DNA of 64,000 nucleotides from contig NZ_AP017422.1 of NCBI RefSeq assembly GCF_002355595.1, positions 6,576,823-6,640,822 of the forward strand, in the 5' to 3' direction. Positions 45,116 to 52,731 of the stretch are shown here, piece by piece. Source of the stretch: Filimonas lacunae. GTDB lineage: Bacteria > Bacteroidota > Bacteroidia > Chitinophagales > Chitinophagaceae. Numbering within the stretch: position 1 is the stretch's first letter; every line of letters starts with the position of its first letter. The notes beneath the pieces were generated by a model. That model was not told the DNA's origin and ran no database searches. It saw nothing but the letters and a program-made list of their open reading frames with translations. The translations under genes and the position numbers were made by a program.

Positions 45116-45213
45116 AGTTCATGAGAGGAATCGAACCTCTAAAACGCACACCAGCGTTGAGTGTCAGGCAATCCATTACTGTAACAGCATACATGTGGTT
45201 ACTACCCATGCAC
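45116..45213 (-). ncRNA. tRNA-like RNA element
   Basis: On the minus strand a T-arm (AGAGG, loop TTCGATT, CCTCT; 45124-45140) carries the canonical loop and GG/CC closing pairs. It is immediately followed by CATGAAC (45117-45123), which pairs with GTGCATG (45207-45213) as a 7-bp acceptor-like helix with one G-A mismatch. A D-arm-like stem GTAAC/GTTAC with a 12-nt loop (45181-45202) and a variable-arm-like stem AACGC/GCGTT (45143-45158) lie between. The element is 97 nt plus a discriminator T, followed by GGC, not CCA. No clean anticodon arm forms. It is therefore probably not an ordinary tRNA but a tRNA mimic or degraded tRNA. It sits upstream of the rtcB operon, on the same strand. Confidence 0.5.
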
Positions 45214-45272
45214 TGCCGGGCTATAGTTGAAACCCGGGCATAGTTTTACCAGTAACAGGAATGCCTGTTTTT

Positions 45273-45296
45273 CTTTCTGCATGAGAAAGCTTTTTT
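45273..45296 (+). terminator. Plus-strand terminator-like hairpin in the island
   Basis: CTTTCT, loop GCATG, AGAAAG followed by C and six T. Just upstream another short stem AACAGG-4-CCTGTT (45254-45269) is followed by TTTCTTTC. Together they suggest a plus-strand transcript ending here, antisense to the tRNA-like element. Confidence 0.45.
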
Positions 45297-45346
45297 ACTC
45301 AGCAGCACGTTTGCTGAGTAATGATATAATAGCATTGCTTAACAAT

Positions 45347-45378
45347 AAAAAACCCGGTAAGCTTTTGACTAACCGGGT
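45347..45378 (-). terminator. Minus-strand intrinsic terminator
   Basis: Perfect arms ACCCGGT and ACCGGGT (45352-45358, 45372-45378) followed on the minus strand by TTTTTT ATTG. It would end an RNA containing the nested hairpin at 45442-45505. Confidence 0.75.
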
Positions 45379-45441
45379 GCAACATTTTTATCAATAATCA
45401 CTAATGATAAAACGGTTTACACCGCGGTAGTATGGATGTTC

Positions 45442-45505
45442 CAAAGCAATACATCGCCTGTAACACAGCGCTGTTGAATTGCCATTCAACACTGTGTTTG
45501 CTTTG
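45442..45505 (-). ncRNA. Nested long hairpin, candidate structured RNA
   Basis: Three coaxial perfect arms: CAAAGCAA/TTGCTTTG (45442-45449, 45498-45505), AACACAG/CTGTGTT (45462-45468, 45492-45498, sharing one base) and TGTTGAAT/ATTCAACA with a 4-nt loop (45472-45479, 45484-45491). The orientation is given by the minus-strand terminator 64 bp downstream. No coding frame explains this; it is a strong candidate for a small RNA. Confidence 0.5.
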
Positions 45506-45552
45506 AGCTTTAGCGGATAATATGTTTTGTATCTGCAACAAATGATAGCAAT

Positions 45553-45635
45553 AAAAAACCCCGCATTGTTTGCGGGGCTTCTTGTATAATCAGTTTTTAT
45601 TAACCTAATTAAACGCGCTACATGCCCCGCAAACA
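45553..45635 (-). promoter_or_regulatory. Terminator/antiterminator attenuator
   Basis: On the minus strand the segment TGTTTGCGGGGC (45624-45635) is perfectly complementary over 12 bp to GCCCCGCAAACA (45567-45578). The latter also forms the 5' arm of a terminator hairpin (CCCCGC, 7-nt loop, GCGGGG; 45559-45577) followed by six T (45553-45558). Only one of the two structures can form at a time, the hallmark of an attenuator or riboswitch expression platform. A sensor domain would lie at about 45640-45800. It lies after the acetyltransferase gene stop and upstream of the island. Confidence 0.55.
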
Positions 45636-45804
45636 GCCGATCCCACAGGACGGAAGCTATTTGTTTTGATGATATGTAGTTTTATGCGTAACACTTTTAT
45701 TCTTTTTTGTTGATGCAAAGCTGTGACTATTTTTTCAAATGCCAAAACAATTTGTTAAAAATATTTTTAATTCATTGTTGCGATTTATCTCAGCTAATTA
45801 TCAT

Positions 45805-46956
45805 TTACACTTTTAAAAATATTTTATTGCGGTATAAGAAATACAATAGCAATAACTGCACAACAGTTACCGATAGGGCAGTATAAACCGGCTGCCATGC
45901 ATCGGGTGTATAATTAATAAGGCCTTCAAAAAGGAAGTCGGCCGTGGTATGAAAATTTACCAACCCTTCGGCACAGAGATATATAATAATAGAGTTAGTT
46001 CCTATCAACACAAAAGGGAAAGCCCATTTAGTAAAACCCCATACATCTATTACCAGGTAAAAAACAGATAAGAACAACACACTCCAGCCACCGGTGTACA
46101 ATACAAAAGAGCTTGTCCATAACCTTTTGTTAATAGGAAACACCAGCCCCCAACACCAGCCTGCCAGCAACAACACCAGGGCTGCCCCTAACAGGTAAAA
46201 CACTTTTTGCATGGCAGGTATCTTTTGCAGCTGTAGCAGCCGGCCAGTGAACATACCTAACAACGCAGTGCCTATAGCAGGAATGGTAGACAACACACCT
46301 TCCGGATCGTGTATGCCATCGTGCAGTTTGCCCGGCAACAACAACCTATCCACATACGATTCAAAAGAACCTTCCATGGTTAACACGCCTGCCCCAAAGC
46401 CCGGAACCGGTATCCACATCATAGCAGCCCAGTAACCCAGCAACAAGCCTGCAAACCAAATTATCTGTGCCCGAAAGCTGGTATTAAGATAGATAAGGGC
46501 CGCAAAGAACCACGCGATACCTATACGCCCCAGCACACTGGCAAAGCGCGTGTTTTCGTAACCATCAAACTTTAGCAGCCCGTTCACTACCATACCCAGC
46601 ACCACCAGTATACAGGTACGCCGCAACATAGACAGCACCAGCTTCTTTTTAACAGCAAAAGGCAGTTCAGCAGCGGAAGCAACTCCGGCCTTGGCCATTT
46701 TAGACTGCATGGAATAAGGCATAGATACTCCTGCAATAAACAGGAATAAAGGAAAGATCATATCATAAAACGTAAAGCCGTTCCAAACCACATGATGCAA
46801 CTGACTGGATAGCCACAGCCAGAATGGATGCTTAGTTGTTTTTGCAAGCGCATGAACAATATGCTCACCGCTGATGATCCAGAACATATCAAAGCCCCGC
46901 AAGGCATCCAGTGAAAGAAGCCGGGCGGGCTGATGGGGGGTATTTGTATTTGACAT
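45805..46956 (-). CDS. DUF5009 / heparan-alpha-glucosaminide N-acetyltransferase-like membrane protein
   Basis: 383 aa. The N-terminal signature RLLSLDALRGFDMFWIISGE and the following FYDMIFPLFLFIAGVSMPYS match DUF5009 (YeiB/HGSNAT-related) proteins; about ten transmembrane helices follow (GIAWFFAALIYLNTSF, LGAALVLLLAGWCWGLVFPI, FPFVLIGTNSIIIYLCAEGL). The human relative HGSNAT acetylates terminal glucosamine across the lysosomal membrane with acetyl-CoA. It lies 10 bp after the GH89 gene, so the two are translated from one transcript. It may N-acetylate glucosamine ends exported across the membrane. Substrate is inferred by analogy only. Confidence 0.88.
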   Translation of the reverse strand: MSNTNTPHQPARLLSLDALRGFDMFWIISGEHIVHALAKTTKHPFWLWLSSQLHHVVWNGFTFYDMIFPLFLFIAGVSMPYSMQSKMAKAGVASAAELPFAVKKKLVLSMLRRTCILVVLGMVVNGLLKFDGYENTRFASVLGRIGIAWFFAALIYLNTSFRAQIIWFAGLLLGYWAAMMWIPVPGFGAGVLTMEGSFESYVDRLLLPGKLHDGIHDPEGVLSTIPAIGTALLGMFTGRLLQLQKIPAMQKVFYLLGAALVLLLAGWCWGLVFPINKRLWTSSFVLYTGGWSVLFLSVFYLVIDVWGFTKWAFPFVLIGTNSIIIYLCAEGLVNFHTTADFLFEGLINYTPDAWQPVYTALSVTVVQLLLLYFLYRNKIFLKV

Positions 46957-46966
46957 GTGTAAGCAG

Positions 46967-49183
46967 TTAAAGTGATGACATGTATACCTCTTTTAACACC
47001 TTACGGTATTTATTGTATAACCTTTGGGCCTGTGCAACACTCTGCCCTTTAGTGGTTACAGGAAAGCTTTTCTGTGTGTTCACCCATTTCCACTCCCACT
47101 GTTGTATCCGCTGCTCAAAAGCTTCCTGGTTTACCGTGTCGCCCTTTTGCAAGGCGCTATCCAGCAATGCAAAGTATTGCTGCCAGCGCGGCTTGTAAAA
47201 ATCGTTAAGTAACCCACTCCACTGACGACAGGAATATTCATGTAAAGGACTATTGGCATCTCCCCACAACGTAATTAAATCGCGGGCATTATGCTCGTAT
47301 AAAGCTTTTTCCTGTGCAGTAGTTCCGCAAGCCCGGGCATCCGCTATCCATTTGCCTAACAAAAAATCTTTGCGGGTAGCCAGCAGCGTGTCTATATCAC
47401 TGATCAATTGCAGAAAAGCGGTGCTGTATTTTTTAAATGCCGCCTTATCTTTTGCCTTCCACGCAGTAACCCACTGGTGCTGCAATGGCTGTGCATAGTT
47501 AGCCAGCACCTGGCGGGTAAGATCAACCAGGTCGTACTGAAAGCCGTCACTGCCGGCACATTGCGATATAGCTGCTATCATACTATCCCATGCAGGAAGC
47601 AGGTCTTCTCCTTTATAGTTGAGACGCGTTTTTGTCCATTTAGTAGCAGAGTCGAATGTAGGGCGGCCTGTGATAATAGATTCTGCACCATCGCGAATGT
47701 TTTGGCCATTGTATACCGTGGTTTTCATCACCTGCCATGCAGCTACCGCATTCGCATTTAAACTGCCATAACGGTTTCGAATGTATTTATTGAGCCAATT
47801 GTTTACATCTATCACCGAGTCCTGCCAGATATGTTGCGTCATCAACTCATACAATACAGGCGTTTGTTCAATGGCTTCCATGGTAAGACCAATGCCTTGC
47901 AACTTGCCATGCTTACCATCCTGCAACGCCAGGGCAGGTTGCTGGGCCACCGTTTCAATACGGCCAAAGAGACTCACGTTACCTCCAAAATTGTGCAGCA
48001 TGTTCCATATCCAGGGCTTGCCATAGAACGATTCTGTACGTTTCCAAACCGGCTCTATTTCTGTTGCCAGATCCAGTAACAGCATATGATTATCCGGCAC
48101 CGCATCCAGCAGCGCTTTTATCTGCGGCGCTTTCCAGAATTTACGATCGCTATAGAACAGCCATCCTTGCATCACCCAGGTAGCAGCAGTATCAGCCTGA
48201 CGCATAGATTCGTATATGCGGGCCGACAAAGTAGCCAGGTAAGCCGTATCGTCTGTGGGCGGTTCGTTTTCGTTGAAAGTATCGGAGGAATACAAGTGAT
48301 CGGTTCCATATAAACGCGTTTGTGCTTCCAGAAACTTTTTACCTATTTTGGCAAACATGGGATCTTCACTATCCAATATCCAGGTATCAGCGAAGCCATT
48401 TGTCCAGTTTGTTTTTTTCAGCTTTGCCTTGGGGAAATATTTTTGAAAAGAAGCAGGCACGTGACCGGTAAAAGAAGCCAGCACCGGTTTCATTCCTAAT
48501 GCCCTTTCACGTTGTAGTATTTTCTTTTGTAAATCGCGATGACTGGTCATCCATGATAATGGTAACGGCCCACCCCAGCCATCCAGGTTGCCCATCCAAA
48601 ACCAGGCAAAATAAGCAGGGCCGCAGAAGAAGGCCGACAAGTCTTCATCAGTAAAACCCATTTCTTTATACACTTCATACCATACATATTCTTCACCGGT
48701 AATAGCCAGCGGTGTATTAATGCCGTGTAATGCCATCCAGTCAATTTCTTTTTCCCAACGGCTCCAGTCCCACCAGCTCATACTATAATTAAAAGTGCAA
48801 TAGTTGAGGTAATACCGGTATTCGTAAGGCGTGGTACGATGCACCACACCCTGTATAGCAGGTAAAGTGGTGGGTAGCTTTAGCTGCGTGCCGTTCCAGG
48901 TAATCTGGCAATGGCAATATTCTGTAAGATAATAATACAAGGCAGAAGCTTGCGATACTCCATTGTTACCACGTAATACAATTTTGCCCTGCCTGCTCTC
49001 TATTTCAAAAGCATCTTTCTCGGCAACGTCAGGTAGTGGCTCTACAATAAAAGAAGCAGCCTGTTTGGGTAAAATTCGTTTGATTAAACCAGTTACTTCA
49101 TTGGCATGTTGTGCGGAAAGCCTTAGGGGCAAGCCTAATACCCACACAAGGGATAAGGCCGTAAGGATTCTTTTCTTGTTCAT
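46967..49183 (-). CDS. Alpha-N-acetylglucosaminidase (GH89, NAGLU-like)
   Basis: 738 aa. A signal peptide (about 1-24, LPLRLSAQH) is followed by the three-domain GH89 architecture. Recognisable stretches are YRYYLNYCTFNYSMSWWDWS, WEKEIDWMALHGINTPLAIT, GEEYVWYEVYKEMGF, WMTSHRDLQKKILQRERALG, MKPVLASFTGHVPASFQKYF, YSSDTFNENEPP and KPWIWNMLHNFGGNVSLFG, including the acidic motif NENEPP. It removes terminal alpha-linked N-acetylglucosamine, as in heparan sulfate or mucin-type glycans. It is paired with the acetyltransferase-like gene 10 bp downstream, echoing the HGSNAT-NAGLU steps of lysosomal heparan degradation. No polysaccharide-uptake genes (susCD) adjoin it. Confidence 0.95.
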   Translation of the reverse strand: MNKKRILTALSLVWVLGLPLRLSAQHANEVTGLIKRILPKQAASFIVEPLPDVAEKDAFEIESRQGKIVLRGNNGVSQASALYYYLTEYCHCQITWNGTQLKLPTTLPAIQGVVHRTTPYEYRYYLNYCTFNYSMSWWDWSRWEKEIDWMALHGINTPLAITGEEYVWYEVYKEMGFTDEDLSAFFCGPAYFAWFWMGNLDGWGGPLPLSWMTSHRDLQKKILQRERALGMKPVLASFTGHVPASFQKYFPKAKLKKTNWTNGFADTWILDSEDPMFAKIGKKFLEAQTRLYGTDHLYSSDTFNENEPPTDDTAYLATLSARIYESMRQADTAATWVMQGWLFYSDRKFWKAPQIKALLDAVPDNHMLLLDLATEIEPVWKRTESFYGKPWIWNMLHNFGGNVSLFGRIETVAQQPALALQDGKHGKLQGIGLTMEAIEQTPVLYELMTQHIWQDSVIDVNNWLNKYIRNRYGSLNANAVAAWQVMKTTVYNGQNIRDGAESIITGRPTFDSATKWTKTRLNYKGEDLLPAWDSMIAAISQCAGSDGFQYDLVDLTRQVLANYAQPLQHQWVTAWKAKDKAAFKKYSTAFLQLISDIDTLLATRKDFLLGKWIADARACGTTAQEKALYEHNARDLITLWGDANSPLHEYSCRQWSGLLNDFYKPRWQQYFALLDSALQKGDTVNQEAFEQRIQQWEWKWVNTQKSFPVTTKGQSVAQAQRLYNKYRKVLKEVYMSSL

Positions 49184-49216
49184 TTAGCGATCGTGTTTCT
49201 ATTGTGTAATATCGAA

Positions 49217-49258
49217 AAAAGCGCATTGCCACCAAGGATTTGGTGAAAAAGCGCTTTT
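49217..49258 (-). terminator. Terminator of the methyltransferase gene
   Basis: Arms AAAAGCGC and GCGCTTTT with an inner CACCAA/TTGGTG stem; on the minus strand it is followed by a T-run. It lies between the GH89 start and the methyltransferase stop. Confidence 0.75.
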
Positions 49259-49284
49259 GATAAATAGTATAACTAAGCCTGTGG

Positions 49285-49968
49285 CTACAATGTTAACCGG
49301 GCAATATACTGGTCGTAATCGTCTTCAAACAACAATTCTACTTTCCAGCCTTCTTCTGTTCCTGTTTTCTCCAGCAAATCCCTATCTATATACAACCAGG
49401 TAAACCAGTCAGTTTTTTCTTTCAGGTATTCGTATTGATATGCTATTTCTCCATAATATGGCGAAGCAGGTATATCCCCTTCATACAGATAAGCAATATC
49501 GGAAGAATCGAACAATAATTGACCACCTGGTGCTATAAGCTTTTTAGCATGTTGTAAAAAACGGCGTAAGCCATCTATGGTACCCGCCAGGCCAATGCCA
49601 TTCATCAGCAATAACAAAGTATCATAGTTAGCCGATTCCAGCGTAAACACATCCTGTTGCAACACCTGTTGCACACCCCGCGCACGCATTACCTCAGCAG
49701 CTCCGGCAGAAATATCCAATGCCACCACATCCAGCCCTTTCTTTTGCAGGTACAACGCGTGACTGCCCGCTCCAGCGCCTATGTCCAGCACCTTGCCACG
49801 GCAAAGCTCCAGCGCAGCCAGTTCTAACTCGGGCATACTGTCTTCACCCCTGAAATATACCTCTACCGGCATTTCTTCTTTAGGACCATATTTATTACGA
49901 ATCCACAGCTTCCCAATTTGTTGCCGATGGTAATAATCCTGTAATGCCTGTCCTAATATATCTGTCAT
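49285..49968 (-). CDS. Class I SAM-dependent methyltransferase
   Basis: 227 aa from ATG 49968 (MTDILGQALQDYYHRQQ); the longer frame from 50037 adds unlike hydrophobic residues. It has motif I ELCRGKVLDIGAGAGSHALY, then LQKKGLDVVALDISAGAAEV (acidic Asp that binds SAM) and LLLMNGIGLAGTIDGLRRFL, with LIAPGGQLLFDSSD. Substrate unknown. A clear terminator separates it from the downstream GH89 gene, so it is a separate unit. Confidence 0.88.
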   Translation of the reverse strand: MTDILGQALQDYYHRQQIGKLWIRNKYGPKEEMPVEVYFRGEDSMPELELAALELCRGKVLDIGAGAGSHALYLQKKGLDVVALDISAGAAEVMRARGVQQVLQQDVFTLESANYDTLLLLMNGIGLAGTIDGLRRFLQHAKKLIAPGGQLLFDSSDIAYLYEGDIPASPYYGEIAYQYEYLKEKTDWFTWLYIDRDLLEKTGTEEGWKVELLFEDDYDQYIARLTL

Positions 49969-50125
49969 ACAACAAATGTAGTTATTATGGCCGGGGCATA
50001 GCAGTGAGAATAGTAGCAGCATTCCTGAATTATACAAAATTTAAAAGCACTTATACCACCTGTTTTTTGTTATTAGGGGTTAACTTTCAACCCTGGTAAT
50101 TTTAGAACTGACAAACCTATAGACA

Positions 50126-50611
50126 ATGAACGAACAAAAATTTTGGGAAATTATAGAGACTGCATGGGCTGCATCACCTGAATTAAACTCTTTACGTTTA
50201 GAAACACTGGTGAACAACCATCCTTCACAAATTGAAGAGCTGAACCTGGCCCTGAACGACATTATTACCGACAACTATTGTACTATCCTGTATACACTGG
50301 AGAAAGAGCCTTTTCAAAAGTATGTTCAGATACTGGAAGAAAAACTGCACCATATTGACCGTAAAGAAATTCATGAGTATACAGATGGATCGGACGATGG
50401 CTTTTTATATGCCCGTTGCTTTATCGTAGGTATGGGGCAGCAGTATTATAATATGGTAGATAAAGACCCGTCTAAAGCAACGATGGATGCAGAAGCTGAG
50501 ATATTCGGTTTTGCTGCATATGACATTTACGAGGAAAAATTTGAAGAAGAGTGTACACGGAACCTGTTGCACAACATAGAAACCGGGTCTAACCCCAACG
50601 GAGGCTGGTAG
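50126..50611 (+). CDS. DUF4240 family protein
   Basis: 161 aa, no signal peptide. The start MNEQKFWEIIETAWAASPEL matches the DUF4240 pattern FW..I..A, and later phrases are EIHEYTDGSDDGFLYARCFI, VGMGQQYYNMVDKDPSKATM and FAAYDIYEEKFEEEC. It is one nucleotide from the DUF4261 gene (stop TAG then t then ATG), so translation is coupled. Members appear near polymorphic toxin or immunity genes, but the function is unknown. Confidence 0.8.
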   Translation: MNEQKFWEIIETAWAASPELNSLRLETLVNNHPSQIEELNLALNDIITDNYCTILYTLEKEPFQKYVQILEEKLHHIDRKEIHEYTDGSDDGFLYARCFIVGMGQQYYNMVDKDPSKATMDAEAEIFGFAAYDIYEEKFEEECTRNLLHNIETGSNPNGGW

Positions 50612-50612
50612 T

Positions 50613-51365
50613 ATGGAACAAGAAAACACCATTGTATTATGTATACCCGGCACCTGGAGCAGCCGGGAGGAAGTGCTAAGCAGCGTTATTGATGCTAATA
50701 ACGGCGAATACCTGTTTGCCGGCGGCGTATTGTTTTGCCCCAAGCAGGATGAAAGCTTTATGATGGAAGCGCGCGAACACGACCACCATATGCACCATGC
50801 CTTTGTTACTGCCGGCATGCAACGCTTTGAAGCGGAAGAAATGGAAGCCATTAAAACCCACAAAACCGTGGTGTATGTAAGCGGCCCAGGCGGAAACAAT
50901 GCATTTGCCAATAGCATAATGAGAGCAGGGCTGGCCATTTTAAAAGCCGGCGGGCTGGGCATTAAAGTAGAAAGCTCAGGCAAAGCCTTTACGCATGCAC
51001 AATGGGAAGAGCTGGTAAACATGGATCATGACCACCGCTTTTACGAAGCCTTTGTATTACTGGTGAAAGGAGCCAACAACAGCATTTACTCCTGTGGCAT
51101 GCACAACCTCGGCTTACGGGATGCCATTGCCGACGGTGGCGAAGATTTTATGGAAACCGCTGAGCTGGTAGACATTTTTAGCGTGTACCAGGTAATTGAA
51201 AAGCCCGAAATTAAAAGCGGACAAACATTCAGCACCGCACCTGACATGCCCGTTTACCAGATACAGGAAGAGCCTTGCACCTTTTACCCGGAGGATGATT
51301 TGTTTTATAATCCTTATGGCATGTTTCACCTGGTACTGGCACCAGAAGAAGACGACACACTTTAG
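50613..51365 (+). CDS. DUF4261 domain-containing protein
   Basis: 250 aa. The N-terminus (TIVLCIPGTWSSREEVLSSV, YLFAGGVLFCPKQDESFMME) and the middle (VVYVSGPGGNNAFANSIMRA, GLAILKAGGLGIKVESSGKA) agree with the DUF4261 fold. HDHHMHHAF provides a His cluster. Cytoplasmic, no signal. It is coupled to the DUF4240 gene upstream. Similar pairs are reported near secretion-system immunity genes, but no effector is seen here, so the role remains open. Confidence 0.8.
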   Translation: MEQENTIVLCIPGTWSSREEVLSSVIDANNGEYLFAGGVLFCPKQDESFMMEAREHDHHMHHAFVTAGMQRFEAEEMEAIKTHKTVVYVSGPGGNNAFANSIMRAGLAILKAGGLGIKVESSGKAFTHAQWEELVNMDHDHRFYEAFVLLVKGANNSIYSCGMHNLGLRDAIADGGEDFMETAELVDIFSVYQVIEKPEIKSGQTFSTAPDMPVYQIQEEPCTFYPEDDLFYNPYGMFHLVLAPEEDDTL

Positions 51366-51456
51366 CCTTACAGCACAATATACCAAAGGCTGGCACTAAC
51401 AGTAGCCACTATTAATGAAATATACAGGTAGCTCTTTACTCAAGAACACTGTAAAA

Positions 51457-51494
51457 CAAAAGGCCGTATCACATTTTTATGATACGGCCTTTTG
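51457..51494. terminator. Bidirectional intrinsic terminator
   Basis: Perfect 15-bp arms CAAAAGGCCGTATCA and TGATACGGCCTTTTG, 8-nt loop, between the convergent DUF4261 and PAP2 genes. Confidence 0.85.
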
Positions 51495-51540
51495 CATATT
51501 TATCGGAACAACTACACTTCTGTAAAGAGGTGCTTATTCT

Positions 51541-52413
51541 TTATAATTTCATAGTCATAGTCAAACCCGTTGCATTTCCTGGCCCGGGAGCGAAGTAAGG
51601 TGAGAATGCTACCCCTTTTCCTTTTTTATTGATCCTATGCAGTTCTGGCACCAATATACCGGAAGTAGCACCCGCAATATAGCCCAGTAACACATCGGTT
51701 CTGAAATGACGGCCGGATTGCATTCTGTAAAAGGCCACCAATCCCGGAGGAATAGAAGCCAGGCCGTATAAGCCTATTCTCTTCCAGCCTTTGATATGAT
51801 GATAATCGGTAAACACTTTTACCAGGAAGAAAGTAGAGGTAGTGGCGAAACCTGTGTGACCGCTAAAGAAAGAGTTGCTTTTGTTATCACCTATTTTTTC
51901 AGCCATAGGCACATCAGGATTGTATAAGAACGGGCGCGGCCTTCTTACCGAGAAGGCACCTGCGAAATACAATGCGTTATCTACCGCGTGAGAAGCCAGA
52001 TACATAGAGAGAAGCTCTACCCAATCTTTTCGAACCGTTTTATCCAGCGCCAACAATGCTGGCGTAAAAATGGATATGTTTAAAAACAGATCAGACTTAG
52101 ATTGCGCACTGACATATTTAGCAGGATCGTGATAGATTACCGGTCTGTCAAAACCATTTACATCCATTGGGTTCAGCTTCAGAATTTCCGCTTCTGTCAT
52201 GCTGGACACTTTCTCCAACTTCCTAAACCCTTTACTGGATAAAAGCACAGCTGCACCGGCAGACGGCAATTCCCACCAGGGATTTATGTTATAGATCTGC
52301 TCTCTTGTAGCAGAAGGAGACTTACCAGTTGATTGTTTCAGAGTATCAACCTGTGCCGATGCAGTATAGGTAACTGCACTTAGCAGTAAAATAAGTGCTG
52401 AGAACTTCTTCAT
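51541..52413 (-). CDS. PAP2-superfamily phosphatase, secreted
   Basis: 290 aa from ATG 52413 (MKKFSALILLLSAVTYTASAQ); a longer frame reaches 52467. The signal peptide ends near SAQ. Catalytic PAP2 motifs are present: SVRRPRPFLYNPD, SFFSGHTGFA (variant of PSGH) and MQSGRHFRTDVLLGYIAGA. The N-terminal 100 residues are an extra region. Such enzymes dephosphorylate undecaprenyl-PP, lipid A or phospholipids at the membrane outer face. A second PAP2 gene (52732-53346) lies divergently 318 bp away. Confidence 0.85.
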   Translation of the reverse strand: MKKFSALILLLSAVTYTASAQVDTLKQSTGKSPSATREQIYNINPWWELPSAGAAVLLSSKGFRKLEKVSSMTEAEILKLNPMDVNGFDRPVIYHDPAKYVSAQSKSDLFLNISIFTPALLALDKTVRKDWVELLSMYLASHAVDNALYFAGAFSVRRPRPFLYNPDVPMAEKIGDNKSNSFFSGHTGFATTSTFFLVKVFTDYHHIKGWKRIGLYGLASIPPGLVAFYRMQSGRHFRTDVLLGYIAGATSGILVPELHRINKKGKGVAFSPYFAPGPGNATGLTMTMKL

Positions 52414-52731
52414 AAGCATTGTTAACATGATTTTAAAGGGTATATAATGCCAGACACCTGGTGACACATAATGTAATGATTATAAGCGCACAAACTTACT
52501 GCAAAAAGGCTACGTTTTAAACCAGTCACGGGCAAAAGCCCCTTTCAGCCCCCTTAAACCGGGGTTTTGTAGCCAAATAAGGCAATAAAAGCATAAATTA
52601 GACAAGAATTATTCATCACCCCTCATCCAAATCCGTTAACAATGCTATAACCACGTTTTAATCGTTTTATAAGTACTCTTGCAAAAGAATAGACCAAATC
52701 GTACGTTTTATCTATCTGTAATATATCCCCA

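Larger units (their letters stand above)
44706..45804. other. 1.1-kb non-coding island rich in RNA-like structures upstream of the slipin-rtcB operon
   Basis: No convincing protein gene is found on either strand over 1.1 kb. Instead there are many perfect or near-perfect stems: CGCAGTG-4-CACTGCG (44977-44994), GTTAAG-9-CTTAAC (45053-45073), the tRNA-like element (45117-45213), a CCGGG/CCCGG stem (45217-45238), two plus-strand terminator-like stems (45254-45269; 45273-45296), a 10-bp stem TTACTCAGCA/TGCTGAGTAA (45295-45321), a minus-strand terminator (45347-45378), a nested hairpin (45442-45505) and an attenuator (45553-45635). The layout suggests one or more non-coding RNAs. Separate entries describe the best ones. 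Confidence 0.7.

Noticed and set aside
45116-45213. Calling the T-arm element an ordinary tRNA gene
   Set aside because: No clean anticodon stem-loop, one mismatch in the acceptor helix, 4-nt linker before the D-like arm and no encoded CCA.
44824-45230. Short plus-strand frames of 62-64 codons in the non-coding island
   Set aside because: They cross several perfect inverted repeats and show no protein-like composition; better explained as RNA structure.
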